This document shows positions 37,149 through 45,363 of a stretch of 64,000 nucleotides of DNA, one piece after another. The notes beneath the pieces are model-generated. The model worked only from the letters and a program-made list of their open reading frames with translations, did not search any database and had not been told where the DNA came from. The position numbers and the translations under genes were made by a program. Source of the stretch: Streptomyces lucensis JCM 4490 (lineage in GTDB: Bacteria; Actinomycetota; Actinomycetes; Streptomycetales; Streptomycetaceae); assembly GCF_014650035.1 (NCBI RefSeq), contig NZ_BMUE01000003.1, forward strand, positions 124,001 to 188,000. Direction: 5' to 3'. The stretch's first letter is position 1, and every line of letters begins with the position of its first letter.

Positions 37149-37882
37149 GCGCCGGCGCCGGTGGACGGGCGCTCCGCGGGTTCCGCGGGCCTGGAGCGCA
37201 TGATGTCGGTGAGGGTCGTCTCGACGCGGTCGAGGTGGTGGCTCATGGCCGCGACGGCGTCGTGCTCACAGCCGTCGGTCAGCGCCTCCAGGATCGCCCG
37301 GTGCTCGCGGTTGGACTGCTCGCGGCGCCCGCCCAGCTGGTCGAGGAAGGCCGACTGACGCGCCAGTGCGTCGCGGATCTCCTCGATGACCCGGCGGAAG
37401 ACCGGGTTCTGGGCGGCCTCGGCCACGGCGAGGTGGAAGAGGGTGTCCATCGCGACCCAGGCGGTGGTGTCCGTCTCCCGTTCCATGCGGTCGAGCAGGT
37501 GCGCCAGGTGGTCGAGGTTGTCCGGCGTGCGGCGCACGGCGGCGTACCCGGCGACCGGGATCTCGATGTGCCGGCGCACCTCGAGCAGGTCACTGGCCGC
37601 GTAGTCGCCGAACGTGGGGTCCTCGACGGCGCCGGCGACGACGAAGGTGCCCTTCCCGGTCCGCGAGACGGTCAGGCCCATCGTCTGCAGCGCCCGCAGT
37701 GCCTCGCGCAGCACGGGCCGGGACACCTCGAGGGTGCGGCACAGCTCGGCCTCGGAGGGGAGCTTGTCGCCGACGGCGTACTGCCCGCGTTCGATGGCGC
37801 CGCGCAGGTGGGCGAGGACCGCTTCCATGGCGCTCACACGCCGGGGAGCCGCGCCACCTGTCTGGCTGTCTGACAGGTTCAC
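37145..37882 (-). CDS. GntR-family regulator, FadR/FCD subfamily
   Basis: 245 residues. Winged helix with D-K-L-P-S-E-A-E-L-C-R-T-L and S-R-P-V-L-R-E-A-L-R-A-L, then an all-helical FCD domain with metal/ligand-binding D, H and H residues (F-H-L-A-V-A-E-A-A and S-N-R-E-H-R). It lies immediately before the asparaginase gene and probably regulates it. GTG 37882 is used; starts at GTG 37837 or ATG 37828 are possible and would place the operator-like palindrome in the leader. Confidence 0.88.
   Translation of the reverse strand: MNLSDSQTGGAAPRRVSAMEAVLAHLRGAIERGQYAVGDKLPSEAELCRTLEVSRPVLREALRALQTMGLTVSRTGKGTFVVAGAVEDPTFGDYAASDLLEVRRHIEIPVAGYAAVRRTPDNLDHLAHLLDRMERETDTTAWVAMDTLFHLAVAEAAQNPVFRRVIEEIRDALARQSAFLDQLGGRREQSNREHRAILEALTDGCEHDAVAAMSHHLDRVETTLTDIMRSRPAEPAERPSTGAGA
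37856..37878. promoter_or_regulatory. GntR-type palindromes at the regulator start
   Basis: CTGTC-T-GACAG (37866-37876) is a perfect palindrome of the TnGTnnnACnA type used by FCD regulators. ACCTGTC (37856-37862) and GACAGGT (37872-37878) form a wider inverted repeat. It is probably an autoregulatory site. It lies within the first codons of the longer reading frame. Confidence 0.5.
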
Positions 37883-37997
37883 GGAGCGATCCTGCGGCCT
37901 GCCGGCGGGCCCTGTCAAGGCGGTCGGGGTGGGAACGGACACGGGGTGCGGCGCCTGTCACAGGCATCCGCACCCCGTGGGTGATCAGCGGTTCAGC

Positions 37998-38834
37998 TCA
38001 GCTGCTGAGCGTGCCGGTGCCCAGCAGGCCGAGGAGCGCCACGCCGACGACGATCCGGTAGATGACGAACGCGTTGAAGGAGTGCTTGGCGACGAACTTG
38101 AGCAGCCAGGCGATGGAGGCGTAGGCGACCACGAAGGACACGATCGTCCCGACGGCCAGCGGGGCCGCGCCCACGCCCGCGCCGAGGGCGTCCTTCAGCT
38201 CGTACAGGCCCGCGCCGGTGAGCGCCGGGATGCCGAGGAAGAAGGACAGCCGGGTGGCGGCGACCCGGTCCAGATCGAGGATGAGCGCCGTGGACATGGT
38301 CGCGCCGGAGCGGGAGAAGCCGGGGAAGAGCAGGGCGAGGATCTGGGAGCAGCCGACCCACATCGCGTCCTTGAAGGACGTGTCGTCCTCGCCTCGCTTG
38401 TGGCGGCCCATCTGGTCGGCGGCCCACATCACGCCCGAGCCGACGATCAGCGAACCGGCGACCACCCAGAGCGAGGCCAGCGGGCCGTCGATGAGCGGCT
38501 TGGCCGCCAGGCCCACCGCGACGATCGGGACGGTGGCGGCGATCACCCACCAGGCGAACTTGTAGTCGTGGTGGTAGCGCTCCTCACGGTTGCCCAGGCC
38601 GCGGAACCAGGCGGAAACGATCCGCTTGATGTCCTTGAAGAAGTACACGAGCACGGCGGCGATGGCGCCGACCTGGATGACGGCGGAGAACCCGACGACG
38701 GACTTGTCGTCGACGGGGATGTCCATGAGCCCCTCGGTGATCTTCAGGTGACCGGTGGAGGACACCGGGAGGAACTCGGTCACCCCCTCGACTACCCCGA
38801 GGACGACGGCCTGACCGACGGAGATGGCGCTCAT
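37998..38834 (-). CDS. uppP: Undecaprenyl-diphosphatase UppP
   Basis: 278 residues, strongly hydrophobic with about eight membrane helices. The two family motifs are E-G-V-T-E-F-L-P-V-S-S-T-G-H-L (16-30) and F-P-G-F-S-R-S-G-A-T-M. It removes a phosphate from undecaprenyl diphosphate to recycle the lipid carrier for peptidoglycan and gives bacitracin resistance when abundant. The upstream region holds an 18-base palindrome. It lies downstream of the crcB operon but is probably transcribed on its own. Confidence 0.95.
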   Translation of the reverse strand: MSAISVGQAVVLGVVEGVTEFLPVSSTGHLKITEGLMDIPVDDKSVVGFSAVIQVGAIAAVLVYFFKDIKRIVSAWFRGLGNREERYHHDYKFAWWVIAATVPIVAVGLAAKPLIDGPLASLWVVAGSLIVGSGVMWAADQMGRHKRGEDDTSFKDAMWVGCSQILALLFPGFSRSGATMSTALILDLDRVAATRLSFFLGIPALTGAGLYELKDALGAGVGAAPLAVGTIVSFVVAYASIAWLLKFVAKHSFNAFVIYRIVVGVALLGLLGTGTLSS

Positions 38835-38868
38835 GGGATCCAGTTCTGAGGAGGGACAGTTGGTCGAC

Positions 38869-38886
38869 AGTGCTGTAGACAGTACT
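38869..38886. promoter_or_regulatory. Palindromic operator upstream of uppP
   Basis: AGTGCTGT-AG-ACAGTACT (38869-38886): seven of eight arm positions pair around a 2-base centre. Seen on the uppP strand, ACTGTC occurs three times about one helical turn apart (11-12 bases). It lies 35 bases before the uppP ATG, so a repressor there could control carrier recycling. Confidence 0.6.
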
Positions 38887-38913
38887 TACCATGCCCGGTC
38901 GCACGGCAGGTGC

Positions 38914-39288
38914 CTAGGCCCAGAGGGCGCCGGCGAGCGAGACGCCGGCGAAGGCCGCCGCGAGTCCCGCCACCACACTCGCGACCACGTTCACGGCAGC
39001 GTAGAGGCCGGAGCCGGCCTCGGTCAGCCGCAGGGTCTCGTAGGAGAAGGTCGAGTACGTCGTCAGCGCCCCGCACAGCCCGGTGCCGAGCAGGAGCTGG
39101 AGGTGGGGCCCCGCGACCCCAGCGGAGGCGGCGCCCGTGAGCAGCCCCAGGACCAGCGAGCCGGCGACATTGACCACGAAGGTACCCCAGGGGAAGAGCG
39201 AGTCGTGGCGGGCCTGCACCGCGCGGTCGGTGAGGTAGCGCAGCGGAGCGCCGACCACGGCCCCCGCGACGACCAGCAGCCAGTTCAC
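38914..39288 (-). CDS. crcB: Fluoride efflux protein CrcB (first copy in operon order: last)
   Basis: 124 residues with four membrane helices. F-V-V-N-V-A-G-S-L and T-T-Y-S-T-F-S-Y-E are the Fluc/CrcB signatures (channel asparagine and the S/T-rich track). GTG overlaps the stop of the DUF190 gene (GTGA). Fluc channels are dual-topology dimers; actinobacteria often have two unequal subunits, as here. The pair should export fluoride. Confidence 0.92.
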   Translation of the reverse strand: MNWLLVVAGAVVGAPLRYLTDRAVQARHDSLFPWGTFVVNVAGSLVLGLLTGAASAGVAGPHLQLLLGTGLCGALTTYSTFSYETLRLTEAGSGLYAAVNVVASVVAGLAAAFAGVSLAGALWA

Positions 39289-39665
39289 AACGACCTCTTA
39301 CCCTCCGGGTCCGCCGCGTCGGGGCGCTCCCCGCGACCGGTGTACTTGACGACCTCGCACTCCTCCAGGGTCACGAGGCCCTCCGAGACCAGTTCGTCGA
39401 TCCGGGGCAGGAACGCGCGGACCCGCTCCTCGGTGTCCACGACGACCACCGCGACCGGCAGGTCCTCGCTCAGGGACAGCAGCCGCGAGGTGTGGATGCG
39501 CGAGGACGCGCCGAAGCCCTCGACGCCCCGGAAGACGCTGGCCCCGGCGAGGCCGGCCGCGTGCGCGCGGTGCACGATCTCGGAGTAGAGGGGCCTGTGG
39601 TGCCAGGTGTCGTCCTCGCCGATGTAGACGGTCAGCCGCAGGGCACGGCCGGTCGGTGACGTCAT
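39285..39665 (-). CDS. DUF190 (CrcB-associated) protein
   Basis: 126 residues. The fold is PII-like, with [10 protein letters not shown] near the N-terminus, H-R-P-L-Y-S-E-I-V and [11 protein letters not shown]190 proteins are usually found next to crcB and are thought to bind a nucleotide or regulate the channel. The ATG overlaps the upstream crcB stop (ATGA) and its stop overlaps the next crcB GTG, so all three proteins are likely made together. Confidence 0.88.
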   Translation of the reverse strand: MTSPTGRALRLTVYIGEDDTWHHRPLYSEIVHRAHAAGLAGASVFRGVEGFGASSRIHTSRLLSLSEDLPVAVVVVDTEERVRAFLPRIDELVSEGLVTLEECEVVKYTGRGERPDAADPEGKRSL

Positions 39666-40123
39666 CGCCGCCTCCCGGTCAGCACCCGGCGGGCGGCGGC
39701 CGAGGCGAGCCACACCGCCGCGAGGGCCCCGAGCAGCGTCGCGGCGAGGTAGGCGAGTCCCGCAGCGGGGCGGCCCGCGTCGGTCAGCCTGCGGATGTCC
39801 ACGGCCCACGTGGAGAAGGTGGTGAAGCCGCCGAGGACGCCGGTGCCGAAGAAGGGGCGGACGAGCCGGTGGGCGGCCCACACGTCGGTGATGAGCACCA
39901 TGAAGACGCCGATCACCGCGCAGCCGCTGACGTTGGTCCAGAAGGTCGCCCAGGGGAAGCCCCCCGTGGGTGTGGGCCACGCCAGGGTCAGGGCGTAGCG
40001 GCCCGACGCGCCGAGGGCGCCGCCGAGCGCCACCACCGCGACGACCGGGGCCTGGGTGCGCCACTCGGACCGTCGCCGCGCTGCGGGGCGGACGCTGATG
40101 CTCTCGGTGCCCGGGGCTGTCAT
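39662..40123 (-). CDS. crcB: Fluoride efflux protein CrcB (first gene of operon)
   Basis: 153 residues. A basic N-terminal tail of about 25 residues precedes four membrane helices, with F-W-T-N-V-S-G-C and T-T-F-S-T-W-A-V-D as CrcB signatures. The stop overlaps the DUF190 ATG. With the other copy it probably forms a heterodimeric fluoride channel. I looked for a fluoride riboswitch in 40124-40200 and did not find one. Confidence 0.9.
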   Translation of the reverse strand: MTAPGTESISVRPAARRRSEWRTQAPVVAVVALGGALGASGRYALTLAWPTPTGGFPWATFWTNVSGCAVIGVFMVLITDVWAAHRLVRPFFGTGVLGGFTTFSTWAVDIRRLTDAGRPAAGLAYLAATLLGALAAVWLASAAARRVLTGRRR

Positions 40124-40201
40124 GTCCGTGCGTCTCCTGTTCGGCCCTGCCCCGTCGGGTGATCACGCCGGGCACCAGGGTACCGCCGGTACCGCGCCGG
40201 C

Positions 40202-41161
40202 TCACCCGGCGGCGGGCCGTGCGCAGACGGCGACGCCGGGTTCCCGGAGGCTGCCGAGGACCAGGTGCTCGCCGGTCGAGCAGACACTGGTGACCATACG
40301 GTAGCCGGAGCGGCGGCGGGTGAGGTGGTGGACGGTGCGGCCGTGGTCGTCCAGGGCCAGCACGCCGACGGTTCCACCCGGGCGGAACGGCACGTGGACG
40401 GCGATCCGTGCGGCGGCGGCGCGGACGGCGGGCCCGGTCCGGTGCAGGAGGTCCAGCGGCGGTACGCGCGGACCGGCGAGAGCGACCCAGATCGGGCCGT
40501 CGGGGCCCTCCCGCCAGAGGTTGTCCGGCATGCCGGGGAGAGCGGCGAAGGGGCCGGCGTGCCCGGCGCGCGGGCCGGTGAGGTGGTAGCGGGTCAGACG
40601 GCGGGCGCCGGTCTCGGCGAGCACCAGGAAGGAGCCGTCGGCACTCGCGGCGAGCCCGTTGGCGAACTGCAGTCCCTCCAGCAGGACTTCGGCTTCACGG
40701 GCCCCGGGGGCGAGGCGGAGCAGCCGTCCGGTGCCGGTGTGTTCGACGATGTCGCCGATCCACCGGTCGAGGGGGTGACGGCGGCTGGAGACGGTGAAGT
40801 ACACGCTGCCGTCGGGCAGGGCGACGGCGTTGCTGCAGAAGCGGATCCGCTCCCCCGCCACGGTGTCGGCGAGGACGCGGACGGTGCCGGTCGCCGGGTC
40901 GACGCGCAGCAGGCCGCGTTCCGCGTCGCACACGAGGAGGGCACCGTCCGGGTGGAGTTCGAGGCCGAGGGGACGGCCGCCGGTCTCGGCCAGCACCTCG
41001 ACCCGGGCGGTGCGCGGATCGCCGGGATCGTGCAGACGCAGGATGCGCCCGTCCTCCACTCCGGTCAGGACGCGCCCGTGCGCGTCGGCCACCACGTCCT
41101 CGGGACCGCGGGCGCCCAGCGAGACGTAGTGCAGCGGAACGAGTGCCGTGGGTGGGTGCAT
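40202..41161 (-). CDS. SMP-30/gluconolactonase-strictosidine synthase-like protein
   Basis: 319 residues of six-bladed beta-propeller character: [42 protein letters not shown] and [12 protein letters not shown]. These blocks place it with the strictosidine synthase-like subgroup, which are calcium-dependent lactonases or esterases rather than true strictosidine synthases in bacteria. No signal peptide. ATG at 41161. Substrate unknown. Confidence 0.85.
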   Translation of the reverse strand: MHPPTALVPLHYVSLGARGPEDVVADAHGRVLTGVEDGRILRLHDPGDPRTARVEVLAETGGRPLGLELHPDGALLVCDAERGLLRVDPATGTVRVLADTVAGERIRFCSNAVALPDGSVYFTVSSRRHPLDRWIGDIVEHTGTGRLLRLAPGAREAEVLLEGLQFANGLAASADGSFLVLAETGARRLTRYHLTGPRAGHAGPFAALPGMPDNLWREGPDGPIWVALAGPRVPPLDLLHRTGPAVRAAAARIAVHVPFRPGGTVGVLALDDHGRTVHHLTRRRSGYRMVTSVCSTGEHLVLGSLREPGVAVCARPAAG

Positions 41162-41242
41162 GTGCGTGCCCTTCGCCGTCGGATCGGCCCATCCTGGCAG
41201 CCCGGCCGCCGGGTGCGTCGACGCGGGCCGGTGCCTGTGCCG

Positions 41243-41530
41243 TCACCAGCCCTTCTCGAACACCCGGGCCACCTCTGCGATGCGGATCTCGTCGCGCCGG
41301 TAGCGGGTGCGCCAGCAGGTCCGCCGGGTGCGCAGCAGGCCGAGGCGGGTGAGGAAGTCCAGGTGGGCGAGCGCGGTCCGGCGGGGCACGCCGAGCCTGG
41401 CGGCGAGAGCCCGTGCCGTGACGCCGGTCTCGGCGAGGTCGCGGCGGTACGGGGCCGGGAAGTGGGCCGATGGGTCCTTGAGCAGTTCCAGGATGGTCTG
41501 CCGAACGCGGCCCGAGGGAGTACCCGTCAT
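41243..41530 (-). CDS. Small winged-helix DNA-binding protein (ArsR-like)
   Basis: 95 residues. A winged helix with V-T-A-R-A-L-A-A-R-L-G-V-P-R-R-T-A-L-A-H-L as the HTH and a C-terminal wing R-Y-R-R-D-E-I-R. There are no ArsR metal cysteines. ATG at 41530 follows GGAAGG; upstream reading is low-complexity. It lies 81 bases downstream of the divergently unrelated SMP-30 start on the same strand and is probably independent. Confidence 0.75.
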   Translation of the reverse strand: MTGTPSGRVRQTILELLKDPSAHFPAPYRRDLAETGVTARALAARLGVPRRTALAHLDFLTRLGLLRTRRTCWRTRYRRDEIRIAEVARVFEKGW

Positions 41531-41830
41531 CCGTCCGCCTTCCGTCCCCGGCCTCCTCGTACGCATTCTCCCCACTGTGACGCCGGCGATGCCGTCGCGC
41601 AGGGGACTCGGCGGCCGTTGTCCGGTATCGAACGTCCGCGCGACCGGGCCGCCGGTCCGCGGCCCCGGGGTCACGGGGAGGCGCCCGGCCGCCACGGCGA
41701 GTGTGGGCGGACCGCCGGGGGAGCCGGCGACCGGTCAGGATCGGAGAAGCCGTGACGGGCTCCCCCGCCCTAGCGTGGGAGCACCGACGGAACAACGCGT
41801 CGGATCACGCGTCACGAAGGAGTGAGTGCC
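41531..41830. other. Divergent intergenic region
   Basis: 300 bases between the ArsR-like gene and the VOC gene, with no gene. It should hold both promoters; a TAGCGT box at 41771-41776 is a possible -10 for the VOC gene. No clear operator. Confidence 0.4.
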
Positions 41831-42181
41831 ATGACCGCCGGCCTGCAGACGATCATCTACCCGGTCAAGGACGCGGAGCGGGCCAAGGCCCTCTTCACCG
41901 CCCTGCTGGGTGCCGAGCCGTTCGTCGACGAGCCGTACTACATCGGTTTCAGGGCCGCCGGCCAGGACGTCGGGCTGGACCCGAACGGGCATGCCCAGGG
42001 CCTGACCGGTCCGGTGCCGTTCTGGCACGTCACCGATCTGCGCGAGCGGCTCGCCGCTCTGCTCGCGGCGGGCGCCGAGATCGTCCAGGACGTGCGGGAC
42101 GTGGGCAACGGCAGGCTCGTGGCCTCCGTCAAGGACCCGGACGGCAACCTGGTGGGCCTGCTCCAGGACCCGGCGGCCTGA
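41831..42181 (+). CDS. VOC-family (glyoxalase/bleomycin resistance-like) protein
   Basis: 116 residues. A single VOC module pair: Y-P-V-K-D-A-E-R-A-K-A-L-F at the N-terminus and V-K-D-P-D-G-N-L-V-G-L-L at the C-terminus, the usual metal-edge strand. The internal H (F-W-H-V-T-D) is in the expected metal-ligand place. ATG at 41831 has AAGGAG nine bases upstream. Its enzymatic role is unknown; many relatives bind small toxic compounds. A MarR gene lies 75 bases downstream on the same strand. Confidence 0.85.
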   Translation: MTAGLQTIIYPVKDAERAKALFTALLGAEPFVDEPYYIGFRAAGQDVGLDPNGHAQGLTGPVPFWHVTDLRERLAALLAAGAEIVQDVRDVGNGRLVASVKDPDGNLVGLLQDPAA

Positions 42182-42212
42182 GCCACGACCGGCTTTCCCG
42201 CGGCCCACATTA

Positions 42213-42250
42213 GTTGCACACTCAACGACTGGCCGGATCGGTGCTACGGT
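42213..42250 (+). promoter_or_regulatory. Candidate MarR operator and leaderless promoter
   Basis: GTTG-CACACT-CAAC (42213-42226) is a short inverted repeat. TACGGT (42245-42250) could be a -10 box six bases from the MarR ATG at 42257, which has no ribosome site. Confidence 0.45.
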
Positions 42251-42256
42251 GCGGGT

Positions 42257-42655
42257 ATGACAGTCAGGACGGCCGACGCCCGGCTCGAGGAACGCTGGCG
42301 GGACATCCTCTCGGTCCACGCGCGCACCATGTGCGAGATCGACCGCGCCCTGCACCCGCACGGGCTGGGCGCCAGCGACTTCGAGGTGCTGGACATCCTG
42401 GCGTCCGAGTCGCCCGCGGAGGGGGACCAGTGCCGGGTGCAGAACCTCGTCGGCCGGGTCCACCTCAGCCAGAGCGCGCTGTCCCGGCTGATCGGCCGGC
42501 TGGAGAAGGACGGTCTGGTACAGCGCTCGGTGTGCGCGGAGGACCGGCGCGGGGTCTGGGTCGCGCTCACCCGCAAGGGCCGCGACCTGCACGCCGAGGT
42601 GCTGCCCCTGCAGCGGGCGGTGCTCCAGCGCATGCTGGCCGGACAGGAGCGCTGA
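42257..42655 (+). CDS. MarR-family transcriptional regulator
   Basis: 132 residues. C-E-I-D-R-A-L-H-P-H-G-L, the HTH segment L-S-Q-S-A-L-S-R-L-I-G-R-L-E-K-D-G-L-V and the wing E-D-R-R-G-V-W-V mark a MarR protein. Seven-residue acidic insert E-S-P-A-E-G-D before the HTH is unusual. An inverted repeat just upstream suggests self-control, and the VOC gene before it may be a target. Confidence 0.9.
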   Translation: MTVRTADARLEERWRDILSVHARTMCEIDRALHPHGLGASDFEVLDILASESPAEGDQCRVQNLVGRVHLSQSALSRLIGRLEKDGLVQRSVCAEDRRGVWVALTRKGRDLHAEVLPLQRAVLQRMLAGQER

Positions 42656-42725
42656 GGGGCGTCCGGCATGCCCGCCGGGCCGTCTTCGCGAGGTCAGGCC
42701 CGTGACGCGGCTTCGCTGACACCCC

Positions 42726-43616
42726 CTAGAGCACCAACTCGGCCCCGTCCGTGAGTACCTCGACGCCTTCCGCGGCGGCACGCGCGCGCGCCGGCGAGGA
42801 AGGGTCGAGGAGCGGGTTGGTGTTGTTGAGGTGGGTGTAGATCCGGCGTGCGCCGGCATGCCGGGCCAGTGCGGTGAGGGTGCCGTCCGGGCCCGTGACG
42901 GGCAGGTGGCCCATGGCCGCCTGCCCCCCGCCGGCCCGGACCGCCGTGCCCATCTCGTCGGCCGCGTGGAAGGTGCCGTCCAGCAGCACGCAGTCGGCCT
43001 CGCCGCACAGCCCGTCCAGCGCGGGGCTCCAGGCGCCGACGCAGGGGGCGTAGAGCAGCACTCCCCCGCTGGCCAGGTCCTCGATTCGGTACGCCGTCAC
43101 CCACGGACCACCGGCGTTCGGCTGCGGCGCGGGCACGTACTTGGGGACTTTCACGCCCACCGGGTGGGCCGTCACGACCAGCCCGCCCGCCAGGACGAAT
43201 CCGCCGTCGGCCAGGCTGTCCGCCCACTCCCAGGCCGCGTACCGCTCCAGCGCCGTCCGCGCTCCGGCGAGGGCGGCGCGCACCGGTGGGGCCGCGTAGA
43301 CCTGGAGGCCCGGCGCCCCGCGCAGTTCGGACAGGCCGGTGACGTGGTCCGCCTCGGCGTCGGTGAGCAGCACCCCGCGCAGTGGCGTGTCCCGCGGACC
43401 CGGCCCCGGCCACAGGGCGGGCGTGGCCAGGAGCTGGGTGCGCAGGTCGGGCGAGGCGTTCAGCAGCCACCAGTCACGGCCGTTGCCCGTGACCGCGGCG
43501 CACTCCTGGGTGCGGGACGGCAGCCGGCCCTCCCGGGCGGACTTGCACAGCCCGCAGGCGCAGTTCCACTGCGGGAAGCCGCCCCCGGCGGCGGTGCCCA
43601 GCAGGACGACCCTCAC
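42726..43616 (-). CDS. pqqB: PqqB-like metallo-beta-lactamase-fold protein
   Basis: 296 residues. The N-terminus V-L-L-G-T-A-A-G-G-G-F-P-Q-W-N-C-A-C-G-L-C with its close cysteines is the PqqB signature; L-T-D-A-E-A-D-H-V-T-G-L and T-H-L-N-N-T-N-P-L-L are the fold's ligand loops. PqqB acts in pyrroloquinoline quinone biosynthesis, oxidising a tyrosine-derived intermediate. None of pqqA, C, D or E is in this window. GTG at 43616 has AAGGAG upstream. Confidence 0.9.
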   Translation of the reverse strand: MRVVLLGTAAGGGFPQWNCACGLCKSAREGRLPSRTQECAAVTGNGRDWWLLNASPDLRTQLLATPALWPGPGPRDTPLRGVLLTDAEADHVTGLSELRGAPGLQVYAAPPVRAALAGARTALERYAAWEWADSLADGGFVLAGGLVVTAHPVGVKVPKYVPAPQPNAGGPWVTAYRIEDLASGGVLLYAPCVGAWSPALDGLCGEADCVLLDGTFHAADEMGTAVRAGGGQAAMGHLPVTGPDGTLTALARHAGARRIYTHLNNTNPLLDPSSPARARAAAEGVEVLTDGAELVL

Positions 43617-43768
43617 GACATCGGCTCCTTCGCGCTCTCGGGACCTGACCCGACTGGGATCTTCCCTCCCGAAGGCCCGGTGACCACCGGTGGCGGGGAG
43701 CAGTTCCGGCCGTCCTGTGAGCGGTGCGCGGCGTCTTCCGCGCCGCGATCATCCGATGATCCGACAGG

Positions 43769-43812
43769 ACAGGGGGTGAGCGGGAGGCCGTCGGTCACCG
43801 CTCACCCCCTGT
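43769..43812 (-). terminator. Strong hairpin after the SseB-like gene
   Basis: ACAGGGGGTGAGCGG (43769-43783) pairs perfectly with CCGCTCACCCCCTGT (43798-43812); the 14-base loop lies between. It is a few bases past the stop of the minus-strand gene at 43818. Confidence 0.75.
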
Positions 43813-43817
43813 GGCCA

Positions 43818-44216
43818 TCAGCGGGCCAGCAAGGTGCGTACCCCCTGTGAGGTGAGGGTCAGCGCATGGGTGGAACTGCCGTCGATGGCGAGGGAGAGGT
43901 CGTCCTCGGGCCACTGCGAGGCGAGCGCGCCGAGCGGTATCAGGCGGTAGCGCGAGACGAACGGCAGCAGGTCGGTCATCTCGCCCTCGGAGGTGAACAC
44001 CGGGACGACCGGATCGCCGCCGGGCTGTTCGAGGACGGGCAGGGACACGGTCGTGGCGTCGGCGCCCTCTCCGTCCACCGCGTCGTCCGGCACCGGGACG
44101 AGCACGTCGGTGCGGGCGAGGGTGTCCAGGGCGACCTGGTCCTCTGCGTTCACGGTCAGCGCGTCCAGCGCCCGCTGGGCGGGCGTGGGCAGGTCGTCGT
44201 GTGCGGGTGTCTCCAT
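43818..44216 (-). CDS. SseB-like N-terminal domain protein
   Basis: 132 residues, acidic. V-P-V-F-T-S-E-G-E-M and L-A-S-Q-W-P-E-D-D-L-S-L-A-I are the recognisable blocks of the SseB (PF07179) N-terminal domain, common in Streptomyces where its function is unknown. ATG at 44216 has AGGGGA upstream. A strong terminator follows. Confidence 0.75.
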   Translation of the reverse strand: METPAHDDLPTPAQRALDALTVNAEDQVALDTLARTDVLVPVPDDAVDGEGADATTVSLPVLEQPGGDPVVPVFTSEGEMTDLLPFVSRYRLIPLGALASQWPEDDLSLAIDGSSTHALTLTSQGVRTLLAR

Positions 44217-44342
44217 GGTAGATCCCCTGGTAGCGGCGGTCGTGCGGGCCTCCCGGACGGGTTCGCGCCCGGGCATGCTCCGCCTCGCGTACCCAGTGGG
44301 GTCGGGGGCATGCGCTCGGGGCGGGAGAGGTCCCGGCAGGCT

Positions 44343-44654
44343 TCAGCGGTCGAACTCCTCCTGGATCGGCGTCCTCGGCTCCTCCCTGAAGTGCTGGGAG
44401 ATCCCGGGCCGGCCACCGCGGCGTGCCTGCTCCGCGCGCTGCGGGGCGTCGCGGCCGGGGTCCGGGTCCTCCGCAACCGGTCCGGTCATCTCCTGACGGC
44501 CGGCGTCCTCGTCGTCGGCGTCCTCGTCACCGGTGTCCCCGTCGCTGGTGTCCTCGCCCTCCGCCTGGGACGGAGTGGTGCGCGGCGGCTGCTCGGCCGC
44601 AGCGGCGTCCGCATCGGATTCGCCCTCCGCCTGGGAGGGGGTGTACTCGCTCAT
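44343..44654 (-). CDS. Small acidic low-complexity protein
   Basis: 103 residues, strongly acidic (many D and E between 10 and 65). The octapeptide T-P-S-Q-A-E-G-E occurs twice (about 5-12 and 27-34). A GGGAGG site 5 bases before the ATG supports it as a real gene. Probably disordered; function unknown. Confidence 0.6.
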   Translation of the reverse strand: MSEYTPSQAEGESDADAAAAEQPPRTTPSQAEGEDTSDGDTGDEDADDEDAGRQEMTGPVAEDPDPGRDAPQRAEQARRGGRPGISQHFREEPRTPIQEEFDR

Positions 44655-44749
44655 CAGGGCCTCCCGTCACGTCCGTGCCCGTACGAAGGTCCCGGGTACC
44701 CGCCCGTACGGCGTCCCATCACCCGTCGCGGATCAGCGCCCCGATCCGT

Positions 44750-44774
44750 GAATCCGCCGTCCGCGGCGGGGTAC
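44750..44774 (+). promoter_or_regulatory. Sigma-B-like promoter before the DUF2795 gene
   Basis: GAAT (44750-44753), 15 bases, then GGGTAC (44769-44774) fits the stress sigma consensus GNNT-N14-16-GGGTAC. It is 70 bases upstream of the DUF2795 ATG. The motif is short and can occur by chance. Confidence 0.4.
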
Positions 44775-44843
44775 CTGACCGGTCCGGCGCAGCATGCGGC
44801 GCCGGCGCAAGGACCGCGGACCATCTCACCGCCTGGAGGAGCC

Positions 44844-45038
44844 ATGGCGGGTGTCAGCCCAACCGATCTGCAGAAAGCCCTGTCCGGCGCGGAGTACCCG
44901 GCCGACTCGGAACAGCTCCGCAAGGTAGCCGAGGACAACCACGCGCCGAAGGAGATCACCGAGCGGATCTCCCACCTCGGGAAGAAGGAGTTCCAGAACC
45001 CGGCCGAGGTGAGCAAGGAAGTCTTCCGCAACGAGTGA
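44844..45038 (+). CDS. DUF2795 protein
   Basis: 64 residues: S-P-T-D-L-Q-K-A-L-S-G-A-E-Y-P-A followed by I-T-E-R-I-S-H-L-G-K-K-E-F-Q-N-P-A-E-V. This is the DUF2795 pattern, common as small stress-related proteins in actinobacteria. GGAGGA lies 3 bases before the ATG. A sigma-B-like promoter precedes it and a strong terminator follows. Confidence 0.85.
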   Translation: MAGVSPTDLQKALSGAEYPADSEQLRKVAEDNHAPKEITERISHLGKKEFQNPAEVSKEVFRNE

Positions 45039-45058
45039 CCCGGAGGGAACCCGATCGC

Positions 45059-45087
45059 GCGCACCCGGGCCCCCGGCCCGGGTGCGC
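45059..45087 (+). terminator. Hairpin terminator after DUF2795
   Basis: GCGCACCCGGGCC (45059-45071) and GGCCCGGGTGCGC (45075-45087) form a perfect 13-base stem with a 3-base loop, 20 bases after the stop. Confidence 0.8.
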
Positions 45088-45363
45088 TCCTGGTTCCGCG
45101 GCGCCCGGCCGTTCCGGTTGCCCTGACCGGAGGTGACATCCGTCACGCGCCCGGCCGCGACTAAGCGCCCCGGATAGTAGACAGGCCTCCGGCGATAAAG
45201 GGGACTTGTCCGACTTGCCATGGCGGCGTTCGACGGGCGCGAGGATGACGCACCACCCGGTCGACGGCTCCCCGCATTCGCCGACACCGGCGCGCCCCTG
45301 ACGGCACCTCAGCCGGCAGCAAAGATCGCGACAGCAAAGTCGGCACCTCTCGGCCGCCCTGAC

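Noticed and set aside
40124..40200. Fluoride riboswitch before the crcB operon
   Set aside because: The conserved core of the crcB motif could not be found; only GC-rich short repeats are seen.
45160..45360. c-di-AMP (ydaO-type) riboswitch before the CAP-domain gene
   Set aside because: The conserved blocks of that riboswitch are missing; only the local hairpin at 45364-45408 is supported.
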